64,000 bases of DNA, taken from Saccharum officinarum (Eukaryota; Streptophyta; Magnoliopsida; Poales; Poaceae). The translations under genes and the position numbers were made by a program. The notes beneath the pieces are model-generated. The model was not told where the DNA came from. It searched no databases and worked only from the letters and a program-made list of their open reading frames with translations. The stretch spans positions 9,896,191-9,960,190 of the forward strand of contig CM036223.1 of NCBI GenBank assembly GCA_020631735.1, in the 5' to 3' direction. Below are positions 12,901 to 23,400 of the stretch, piece after piece (position 1 is the stretch's first letter; each line of letters starts with the position of its first letter).

Positions 12901-13251
12901 CCAAATACAAAAAGTGAGGAGTGAGAAGATGATGGACCACCCCAATCCCCAAACCAAACACACCCTTAATGCAGCTTGCATGAACTATCTGAAGAAAAAC
13001 AATTATAATCAAGGGGCACGTACTGGCGCAATGTCCCTGATGTGAAGACCTCTGTGATGAAATTTATATTGTTGTTTCTTCTGTCAAGCCATGAATTGTA
13101 GAACTTTATTATGTTTTTATGCTTGAGGGTTTTAAGCAACCGCACTTCTGATCTCAGCCTCTCCAAATCATCATTGTTCCGAAGTAAATCTCCCACTTTG
13201 ATCTGGTTCCAAGCAACTTCTAGCCCTTCAAGTTGATCAAAAGCTTTGTAT
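3901..13251 (-). CDS. WNK: WNK-family Ser/Thr kinase, left contig piece (exons 3-9)
   Basis: With-no-lysine kinase, a cytosolic Ser/Thr kinase; plant members act in flowering, circadian and stress/ion signalling. Exons read on the minus strand: 13024-13251, 12359-12582, 6682-6839, 5230-5410, 5056-5133, 4808-4954 and 3901-4712 (TAG at 3901-3903). All junctions are GT-AG and phases agree. With exons 1-2 from the right piece, the product is 646 aa. Visible: VAWNQIKV, where the usual subdomain II Lys is Asn (WNK hallmark), [10 protein letters not shown] (148-157), GDLGLA (170-175), [13 protein letters not shown] (187 on) and RLSAKELL near the kinase end. A PF2/OSR1_C-like region (about 361-421) and an acidic, low-complexity tail with a Gln/Glu-rich coiled coil follow. 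Exons 1-2 fall beyond the 100-N gap. Intron 4 holds a full Copia element. Confidence 0.93.
5776..5935. mobile_element. Stowaway-type MITE in WNK intron 5
   Basis: Ends CTCCCTCTGTCCC and GGGACGGAGGGAG form the inverted repeat of Tc1/mariner Stowaway MITEs. TA dinucleotides flank both ends (5774-5775, 5936-5937). The 160-bp element is non-coding. An identical-position copy lies at 15906-16065. Confidence 0.92.
6896..7012 (-). repeat. Copia 3' LTR (left copy)
   Basis: 117 bp, matching 12223-12338 apart from a few substitutions and a 1-nt indel. It is followed on the plus strand by the G-rich polypurine tract near 7013-7020. Confidence 0.93.
7101..10625 (-). CDS. Copia Pol region: protease, integrase, RT, RNase H
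   Basis: One open stretch of 1107 codons (10625 to 7302). In order: protease motif DSGAT; GAG-pre-integrase with a WHRRLGH...CHACQLG zinc-binding pattern; integrase core with D,D,E residues ([21 protein letters not shown]); an [16 protein letters not shown] block; RT with [20 protein letters not shown] and the catalytic LLYVDDIVL; RNase H with YTDADWAG and [13 protein letters not shown] stop at 7302-7304 interrupts the RNase H end just after DNVSAV. The same frame then continues about 66 codons, through a [11 protein letters not shown] block, to TAG at 7101-7103. The interrupted C-terminus suggests a recently disabled or readthrough-dependent copy. The ATG at 10625 is probably internal to a gag-pol frame. 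Confidence 0.9.
10877..12142 (-). pseudogene. Copia Gag region with frame breaks
   Basis: Gag coding region upstream of Pol. 10877-11518 reads as a UBN2/Retrotran_gag_2-type domain ([56 protein letters not shown]). An Ala-rich N-terminal part lies at 11515-11796. An ATG at about 12140 opens the likely N-terminus, and an in-frame TGA interrupts the path just upstream of the Ala-rich part. In this copy a 1-nt loss near 11530 also separates the two halves, while the right-hand copy reads through that point. Downstream, about 10720-10800, the frame is Arg/Gly-rich and no CX2CX4HX4C zinc knuckle is seen. Confidence 0.75.
12223..12338 (-). repeat. Copia 5' LTR (left copy)
   Basis: 116 bp. The adjoining plus-strand sequence just before 12223 is the reverse complement of a tRNA-iMet primer-binding site. 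Confidence 0.93.
12756..12965. mobile_element. Tourist-like (PIF/Harbinger) MITE in WNK intron 3
   Basis: GGGTGTGTTTGGTTTG at the left end is mirrored by CAAACCAAACACACCC at the right end. The 210-bp body is non-coding and AT-rich. Flanks are TAA and TTA, so the usual 3-bp TSD is only approximate. Related copies lie at 22886-23096 and 26339-26563. Confidence 0.8.
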
Positions 13252-14323
13252 CTATGCCAATAAAATCTAAATCAAGGATCCCAAGCAGATAGAAGTGGAG
13301 CAGATATAAGTGTTAATTAGCAAATATAGATGGTCACCGTGGCACATCTCCATGGACTAAAAACAGTTGTGGACATAACACAAAAGTCTAGGCATCTAAA
13401 GAAAATGTTGGATTTTCCTTTTGATCAAGATTGACTAAGAGAATCTCTCAGATGAAATGCATACACACATGATCTTGATTTTACCAGAAATAATCAATTT
13501 CTAGAACTGATCTTCTTACAATGGATGGAAAACCGGACAATTACCAGCAGCTAGAAGCTAGTGCTCCAAGTGATCAATGAATCAACATGCATAAGATTAA
13601 TTTGGCACAGGCAGAGTTATTTCAAGTATCCAAGCAATTTGAATGGCTACCACGAAAACATACATAATGAAGATAAATGTACCGTACACAGAAAAGGGGG
13701 GAACGACACGTTTATGCTTACGAACATACTAAATTATTATGACATAAATAATAGTTATCCAAAAAGATGGCACTTATCACTTTCCACACCAGAAAAATGA
13801 AGCTAAATAATCATGTTAGACATGCATGTCTCAAACCATAGGCTGGAATCAATATGCCGAAATGTCAAACTTAATAACCCTAGGACATCAGGTACAAATG
13901 AAACGGCTGGGTAACTGAAAAGAAGGTAATGCATTGAGCAATCACAGCACAGCAATGCGGTAGTGTATTTAAATGAAAGAATGTCAGAATTTTGCACACA
14001 ACGTCAATAAATGCCAGACACTCAATATACGCCAGACACTCAGACAGAGTATCCTAGCCCCAAGAGGCCTGAGGCGTCAGAGAAGGAACTTCGGGCGATA
14101 AGCACATAAGAAAGCATTGAACCAATCCAAATGACGTGATGCTGCCACTGGGCAGAACGCTGAGAACCTAAGAAAAGATCCCCATGGAATGGACTGTGTA
14201 GACATGGGGTCTTCATCAGATAGCACGAAGTCAAACGACCCTGGCTGTAATCGACAAACCGAAATGTCAACTTGATGAGCCTAGGACAGCAGGTACAAAA
14301 TGGAATTGGGAAGTGAAATGGAA

Positions 14324-14423
14324 NNNNNNNNNNNNNNNNNNNNNNNNNNNNNNNNNNNNNNNNNNNNNNNNNNNNNNNNNNNNNNNNNNNNNNNNNNNNN
14401 NNNNNNNNNNNNNNNNNNNNNNN
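14324..14423. other. Assembly gap, exactly 100 N
   Basis: A run of exactly 100 N, the usual placeholder for unknown gap size. Sequence before it is WNK intron 2. Sequence after it starts inside the last WNK exon, about 10 kb out of order. Confidence 0.99.
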
Positions 14424-17400
14424 GTCATCTTTTTTGTTCCTCTTTGGTATTCCATTGGCATACTGTCACCAATTTCAGGTTCCACCACCAATTGAGATAT
14501 TTCACCCTCTCTCCTGGGTGAGTCCGACCAGTACTTTCGTCCAGAAGGAAGCTGTTCTTGAACAAAGCCGTTATGTGAGGTATCAACCTCATTCCGGAAT
14601 TCAGAAGTTCCCTCGTCACCTTCTGAACTATGGGTCTCAGAATGAGCAGCTTCATCCCCTTGGTTGTCAATTGATTCCTCTGCTGCCCAATCAGGAATAT
14701 GCGAACGTATTTCAGCATCTATCATTTCTGCAATCGCCGTTACATCTTGATCTGTGAGATCCAGCTGCACAACCATCTCAGTGGCAACACTGATTGAAGT
14801 GTCTGCTTCAATATCAAAGGGGAAGTGGATGTTTTGGACATGACCTTGTGCATTGGGACAAAGAAATGGATAGATGATAAGTGTCAGATTAACAATACAA
14901 TGATAATTCAATGAGATTTGAATATTTGATCAGAAAAACCTGTTGAATCAGCAATGCGCAGCTTCAAAAATATTGTATTCAAATCCTTCTGTTGGCTCTC
15001 GACTGTGATACTTCGACCAATTGCAGCATGTGGATCCACAGTGTCATGTACATAGTTATCAGAAGGATGTGAATCTGACATGCTACCTGCATTTCACAAT
15101 AAGGTTGACATATCAAAAGGAGAGAAGCCTCGTACCGGTGAATCATTAAATCGGTGCCACGTTCATTACACCTTTTCACGACTATACCTGAGTGATCATG
15201 GCGGCCCACACATGATGCTACTCTGTCATATCTGAAACTCGAGCTTGGTTTTGGACTACCAGTATCTGCCATTTATTCTAAAGTACAGTTATGTGGGAAC
15301 AAGAAAGTTTACTGCAGTCTGCATCTGTAACATGAGATATATCCAATTCAGTCACGTACCTGACGTATTAATATTTGGATGCAGTGGATAGAATATTTTT
15401 TCATCACTAACATCTAGGAGAAAAGGATCCATTAAGAGTTCTTTTGCCGAAAGTCTTTCAGTGGCTTTAGCAATGCATTTCTCTATAAATAACTTTACTT
15501 CAGGATCATCAATCTTAGCCAGTGAACCTGGCTTTTCACCCTGTCATATATACCACAAATAAACAGATTATGAAACTGAAAAATGTCATTTCATTGTACT
15601 ATGAACATCGATTCAAGGAAGAATACATTTCCTAGGACACGCAGAGCATGAATAATATAAATCCATTTTTTGAGTAGACTATGTAGCAAATCTAGTATGT
15701 GCATCCTCTGCAGGTGTGTTCAATCCAATCAAGAAAAACAAGGCTGTCAAAGAAAAGATATTCCTCCAAAACATTACCAATGAACAGACTAGTATGTGAT
15801 TTGCATTAAAGAAAAGTCATGAACTCTTTGAGAATGATAAATCCACCAGTATGCCACTGTAGGCAGTTTGATACCAGGTTGAGCAAATAATGCAACATAC
15901 TAGTACTCCCTCTGTCCCGCTTTAGTGGACGTTTTAGCTGGTTGGCAGGTGCACGTACGATGCCAGTAACCCGGACACTGTGTGCGTCCAGATGCACGTA
16001 CAGGCGCGTTAATGTGGACGATTCAACGAGCTGCTAGGACGTCTAGTATTCTGGGACGGAGGGAGTAGAATAAAAGACAACCACAGAGCTAGATGTCGCA
16101 CTTGTTGTAGCTAGCCACTAGCCCACTACCCCTCGATCCATTATGTCAGTGCAAATGATAGTGGTTACTTATGTAATTTATATGAACAAAAATACTAAAG
16201 CACAGGCATATAGTATAAGACAAGACAACCATAGGGATACATGTGACACTGTCTATGGCTTAGGCCTTATCCATCAATACATTATGACACTTCAAATAAA
16301 TCAAGCTAGCAGTTACTTATGTAATTTCTAGGCACAGCCATGCTTCCAGTACAATACTCACTGATGAATAGCCCTGTTTGCTCGTTTATAACCATAAAAA
16401 GATACCTTTCACTGAAGCCTACAAGATTTTTCCATGTGGAGAACATTAAAACTGATCTTCACATAGATGTATTTACTCAACTAGAGCTACATTAGCAGAG
16501 TCGGATAGCATGCACACTTTTTAAAACTTTTATTCAGATCCTATACTTTAAATTATTTCAGTTGAAACCATTTGCAGTTGCAGAATCAGTAGTCTCACAG
16601 ATTTCATTAGAAAAAGGTGGCTATTTGTTTAAAATATATGGCTCTTAACTAACCCTAAAGATAAAAAGTCACACATTATGTCGGAAAATAATGTTCGAAG
16701 ATCGCCCTAACTAAAATGCATAATTCTGGCTTCATGTTTAGCCAAGATACATATGCCATTTTCATTCTGAAAGAAATAGCTAAAAGTAATTGGAAGGATA
16801 AGTAAACTAACATCAGATACTTTTTTGTATATCTGTGCTGCATTTGAACATTCGCAATATGGATACTCAAATGTAACAAGCTCCAGTAAACACATCCCAA
16901 AAGCATAGATGTCTACAAGCTCATTATATTCCTCGTCATAGAGTTCCGGTGCCATGAATTCCGGTGTACCTAAGAAGAAGCAGAGGTTACACGAGAAATT
17001 ATAAAATTTCTAATGAACAATAATCTGCTAGACAATGATGATTTCTTAATTTGGGCTAATCCTAGAAGGGTAGCTATATAGGTAACCATACATGGGCATC
17101 ATGGGCCTAGCCTCATGGGCCTAATACACATATATTCCAACACCCCCCGCAGTCTGAACTACCGGCGCAGCGGAGTTCCAGGCTGAACAAGAAGAAGAAA
17201 GAACACACACATCTCCCCCCCACAGACGCAACTAGCCACTGGTGATGTTGAGGCTGGAGCGGAACTCGGTGAAGGTCGAGGACGGGAGGCCTTTGGTGAA
17301 GATGTCCGCGAACTGGGAGGTGGTCGGGACATGAATGACCCGCACCTCACCCGTTGCCACCCGATCACAGACAAAGTGTAGGTCGATCTCCACGTGCTTC

Positions 17401-20400
17401 GTCCGCTGGTGCTGGATGGGATTGGTGGAGAGCTAGACCGCACTGACATTGTCGCAGTAGATCAGTGAGCTCCGGGAAGGCGGAGTGTGCAGCTCAGCCA
17501 GAAGCTGCCGGAGCCAGGAGGCCTCCGCCACGCCGTTAGCGACAGCGCGGTACTCCGCCTCGGCACTGGACCGGGAGACCACAGGCTGACGCTTAGACGA
17601 CCAGGACACCAGGTTGCCGCCCAAGAAGACAGCGTAGCCGGAGGTGGAGCGCCGAGTGTCCGGACACCCTGCCCAGTCAGCGTCAGTGTAGACGACAAGG
17701 TCGGCGGAGGAGGACCGGTGAAGTAGGAGGCCGTAGTCGATCGTGCCCCGGAGATAGCGGAGGAGGCGCTTGAGTGCCGTGAGGTAGGGCTCCCGGGGAT
17801 CATGCATGTGAAGACAGATCTGCTGAACTGCATAGGTGATGTCCGGCTGGGTGAAGGTGAGGTACTGAAGGGCACCAGTAAGACTCATGTATGCAGTGGG
17901 ATCAGACACTGGGGGGCCCTCAGCCTCTGACAGCTTGCCCTGAGTATCAACCGGAGTGGAGCAGGGGTTGCAGTCAGTCATCCCAGCTCGCTCCAGGATA
18001 TCCCGAGTATACTGTCGCTGGTGAAGAAGTAACCCGGCAGGACGAGGCTCAACAGTGACCCCGAGGAAATGGTGGAGCACACCCAGATCCTTCATAGCAA
18101 ACTTCTGCTGAAGAGCGGCAATGATCCGGCGGAGAAAGAGCTCACTGGAGGCTGTGAGGACAATGTCATCAACATAGAGCAGCAAGTATGCAGTATCAGC
18201 TCCATGGTGATAGATAAACATAGATGTATCTGACTTGGCCTCCACAAACCCCAGAGTCAGCAGGAAAGCAGCAAACCGATGGTTCCACGCCCGGGGTGCC
18301 TGCTTAAGGCCGTAGAGAGACCTGTTTAGTCGGCAGACCATGTCAGGGGAGGAATCAACAAACCCCGCCGGCTGACTGCAATACACTGTCTCGGTGAGAA
18401 GGCCGTGCAGAAAGGCATTTTTGACGTCCAGCTGATGGACGGGCCAGGACCGAGCAAGCGCCAACGAGAGCACGGTGCGGACGATGGCAGGCTTGACCAC
18501 CGGGCTGAAAATCTCATCATAGTCGACCCCAGGGCGCTGAGTGAAACCCCGGAGAACCCAGCGAGCCTTGTAGCGCTCGAGAGTGTCATCAGCCCGACGC
18601 TTGTGGGTCCAGATCCACTTGCCGGTGACGACGTTGGAGCCCGGTGGCCGGGCACCAACTCCCACGTCTGGTTGGCGAGGAGTGCGGCGTACTCCTCTTC
18701 CATCGCGCGACGCCAGTGAGGATCCAACAGGGCATCACGGACGAAAGAGGTACCGGGATACCGGCGCGTCTCCGGTAGACACGGCAAGGGCCCGTGGTGG
18801 CAGAGTGCCCGCCGCGTGTCGTGTCACCATCGGGTGAACATGCCGCGGGTGTCGGTGAAGAAGCGGCGGGTGGTGAGACTGCGGCGGTGACGTGACGTGC
18901 GGGCGGGACGTGAGGCGGCGGTGGTGTTCGGTGTCCCCGGCGGAGAAGGCACCGTGAGTGGCGGAGGCCGCGGCCTGCGCTGGTACACCCGGACCGGTGC
19001 TGCGTACCGCGAAGGAGGTGTCGGGGCAGCACCGGGCGACGGCGACCGGCACGGCCCCCCCGAGGCCTTATCGGGAAGCGAGGGTCCCGGATCGGCGCCA
19101 GACGGAGAGGTTGGGGCCGCGCCAGAGGACGACGGGCCCGGACCCGCCGGGGAGCCGGGACAGGAGCCCGGCAAGGAGCGCGGCGAGGCAATACCTGCAG
19201 GAGACCACAGAAAAGGTGGCTGGTCCGCCGTGTCAGCGGGAAAGAGGGAGGGGGGATCAGGAACTGGAGTGTTGGTGGGAGTAGTGGAGAAGGGAAAGAC
19301 GGACTCATCGAACACCACATGGCGAGAGATGAGTACCCGCCGGGAGGTAAGATCAAAACACCGGTACCCCTTGTGATCCGGGGAGTACCCGAGGAAGACA
19401 CAGAGAGTGGATCGGGGGTCCAGTTTGTGAGAAGAAGTGGCAGTAGTGTTGGGGTAACACGCACACCCAAAAACGCGAAGATGATCGTACCGAGGAGGGG
19501 TACCGAACAGAGCGTGGTGTGGTGTAGGAGCAGGACAGGCAGCGGAAGGAAGACGGTTGAGAAGGTAGGTGGAGGTGTGCAAGCCCTCAGCCCAGAAGCG
19601 AGCAGGAAGAGAGGCCTGAAACAAAAGGGTGCGCACGGTGTCGTTAGTGGTGCGAATCATGCGCTCCGCTTTCCCATTCTGTGAGGAGGTATATGGGCAA
19701 GACATGCGCAACTGAACACCGTGAGAGAGGAAGAAAGCCCGGGAGGTGGAGTTATCAAACTCACGACCATTGTCACACTGGACAGCCTTGATGGTAAGGC
19801 CGAACTGTGTGGACACCCAAGAGAAGAAGTGAAGGAGCGTGGAAAACGTATCGGACTTTGCACGCAAGGGAAAAGTCCACGAATAATGCGAAAAATCATC
19901 GACAACCACAAGATAGTACTTATAGCCAGAAATACTGATGACAGAAGATGTCCATAAGTCGCAATGTACAAGATCAAAAATGCGGGCCGCATGTGAAGAA
20001 GAACTATGAAAAGGAAGACGAACATGTCGGCCCAATTGGCACGCATGACACAAATGTTCAGCATTAGCCCGAATACACGGAATGTCGGAGCTACGACTGA
20101 GCTGCGTCAGGGCATCACGTCCAGGATGGCCGAGGCGCCGGTGCCAAGTAGTAGAGGAGGTAGAGGCAGCGAAGGCAGCTGACAAAACGGACGGCGAAGA
20201 AGAAGTAGCCGCCGGGAAGCGAAGAGTGTAAAGGGGCCCGGTGCTGTCACATCGAATCAGAGGACGCCGGGAAGCCAAATCCTTTACAGTAAGACCAGAA
20301 GAGTCAAATTCCACAGAACAAGAATTGTCAGCTGTAAAACGACAAATGGAGAGAAGGTTATGAACCATAAAAGGAGCAACAAGAACGTCAGGAAGGCGAA

Positions 20401-23400
20401 AGGAGCCATGAGCACCGGCGGTACCCACAGACGTGACAGGAAGACACGAACCATTTGCGACCATAATGGACGAAGGGAGAGAAGAAGAGGGAGAGTGGAC
20501 AGACGAAAGTATACCAGGGTCAGGGGTGGTGTGGTAGGTGGCACCCGAGTCGGCGATCCACTCCGGTCCGACAGGAGGTGTCGGGCTCATAGTGCTGAAT
20601 GAGCGAGCCAAAGTCGCCTGGTCCCAACCGGCAACCCAGGAGGGGTGCCGGAGGGTCCAGCCCACGGAGGCGTAGTGGAGACGCCAAGAGGTGGTGCGCC
20701 AGCGAACATGGCCTGCGGCGGGCGAGGCTCACCACCGGGAGCGTGGTAGGGCCACATGGAGATGCGCCCTGACCACGGGTTGTGAACGAAGGCCATGGTG
20801 TCCCCCCCTGCGGTCCAACCGGTGCATGCCCACCAGCCGGAGTCTGGGTGACACCACCGCGGCCGCCCCCGCGACCTCCAGCTCGACGACGGCGACCACC
20901 ACGACCCCCGCCCCCACCCCCGCTCGGCCCAGAGGGAGGGGGACCCAGGAGAGACGATGGCGGTGTAGCAGACGAGCGTGGAGTGGACGGACGCGGCGAA
21001 GTAGCAGCTAAGGCCGTCGAAGTAGACGAGGACCCCGGAGAGGTGGTGGACCCCGGCTGGAGACCCTGAGTGAGCTCTTCCAGGACCAGGTCATCACGGA
21101 CCTGCAGGAAGGTGGGGAAGGGTCGCTGACGGGTGATCCACATCCTGAGATGGCGTAGCGGTCGCTGAGCCCACGGAGGACGTTGAGGACCAAGATGTGA
21201 TCCTCCACGGGCCAGCCGAGGTCGCCAAGGGAGTCCGCCATGCTCTTCATCTGACGACAGAACTCGCCAACGGAGAGGTCCCCCTGGACGGAGGTGCGGA
21301 AGCTGGCATCGAGACGCAGAGCCCGGGCCTCAGCATTGCCCAGGAACTGCCCCTCAAGGGCAAGCCATGCCCGGCGCGCGTCAGGAGAGTTGCGGACGAG
21401 GTCATGGAGGTCCAGGGAGATCGTCCCCAGGATCCAGGAGAGGACGATGTTGTCGAGACGGAACCACGACGGCGACTGGACGGCAGCCAAGGCGTCAACA
21501 AGTACGTGGTCGTCGAGGGCGTAGCGGCGGAGAGTGAGAAACACCAGATCCCGCCAGCGGGCGTAGGAGGCGACTCTGGCTCGAGGACGACCGGAACAAG
21601 GGGCGAATGTTCTGGACCCCCCGGCCTGGTAGTGTAGCTGGGTCACGAGCGGGTCGGCCGGGTCGTGCCAGAGAACGGCGTTGTTGGGCACGCGGCGGCC
21701 CGACGAGGCGGAGGAAGTGGCGGCAGCGTCCTGGGAAGCGGAAGAGGCGAGGAGTTGCTCCGCCTCGGCGATCTGGCGGGCCAGGGCGTCGGCCGCGTTG
21801 CGCTCACGCTCCCACACGAGGGCAGCCGCGCGCACACGAGCCTGCCCCTCCGCAGCGGCAGCCCGGGCAGCGAGAAGGGCCGCGGCGAGGGCGGAGTCCG
21901 GGCCCGTACTGCTGAGGCTCACCACCGGTCCAGTGAGGCCGCCGGCTTCGGTATGCAGGAGACCTCAAAGCGGTGGCTGGAGAACGGTAGCGGCAGCGGA
22001 CACGCCGTCGTGAAGCTGAGGCAGGTCCCCAGGCAGTGGCACCCGGAGGCCAGCAGTGGCGCCAGCAGTCAGGTGATGCGGCGGCTGCAGGGGTTCTAGC
22101 GGCTGCTGGATAGCCGCTGTACCCGCCGCCTGCTCCCCCTCCGTGCCAAGGCTAGGAGCGGCGGCCAAGGCACGGGCGGGTCCAAGAGGGAGGGCTGCTG
22201 CGCCACCTGGAGAAGTCGTGGCGGCCCATGGGGATGCGGCGGCGCCAGGAGGAGGAGGGGCGCCGGCCATGGCGCCGGCGGCAGGCGCCCACCGGCAGCG
22301 GCGGCGGCTGCTGGGAGGAGAGGATAAACCTAACCCTAGGCTGCTGATACCATGCTAGACAGTGATGATTTCTTAATTTGGGCTAACCCTAGAAGGGTAG
22401 CTAATAGGTAACCATACATGGGCCTCATGGGCCTAGCCTCATGGGCCTAATACACATATATTCCAACATAATCAAATGAATTGCTTACCAATAATACTAT
22501 GAGCTGAACGTGCATTATCCAGGATAGTTGCTAAACCAAGGTCTCCAATCTTTACCTCACCCTGGTTTCCGTTCACAAATATATTATCGCATTTTAAGTC
22601 TCTATGGATTACAGGTGGATCGTGGCTGTGCAGGTAGACAAGACCACTCAAGATTTGCCTTGACCATTTCTTTAAAGCTCTAATGTCTACCTTCTTGTGC
22701 TTAATCCGGTACCTAAACAAAAAAGGAAGAGGTCAGTACAAGGTTCAGCAAGAGAAAGGTCATGTATTTTCAAAGATCTAAAATGCATGTAGCTTGTAAA
22801 TTTTGTTCATATCAATGTTGTGTCCTCTTAGTATTATGACTGGGTGATAACAACAATGTTAACCCAAATGGTTTCAGTTACATAAGGGTGTGTTTGGTTT
22901 GTGGAGTCACCCCATGCATCATGAGTTCATCCCATGAATTTTGGTGGAACCAACTCATTCCTCATGCATATACTAATTATTAGCTTGTGAGGAATGAGGT
23001 GGTGATGGATCAACTCATTCCATTCTACAAACCAAATACAAAAAGTGAGGAGTGAGAAGATGATGGACCACCCCAATCCCCAAACCAAACACACCCTTAA
23101 TGCAGCTTGCATGAACTATCTGAAGAAAAACAATTATAATCAAAGGGGCACGTACTGGCGCAATGTCCCTGATGTGAAGACCTCTGTGATGAAATTTATA
23201 TTGTTGTTTCTTCTGTCAAGCCATGAATTGTAGAACTTTATTATGTTTTTATGCTTGAGGGTTTTAAGCAACCGCACTTCTGATCTCAGCCTCTCCAAAT
23301 CATCATTGTTCCGAAGTAAATCTCCCACTTTGATCTGGTTCCAAGCAACTTCTAGCCCTTCAAGTTGATCAAAAGCTTTGTATCTATGCCAATAAAATCT

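Larger units (their letters stand above)
17026..22468 (-). mobile_element. Ty1/Copia element, second copy
   Basis: Duplicate of 6896-12338, also 5443 bp. LTRs are 22353-22468 (5') and 17026-17142 (3'), with TAATC at 17021-17025 and 22469-22473. The shared TSD shows this is the same insertion event, not a second transposition. Confidence 0.95.
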
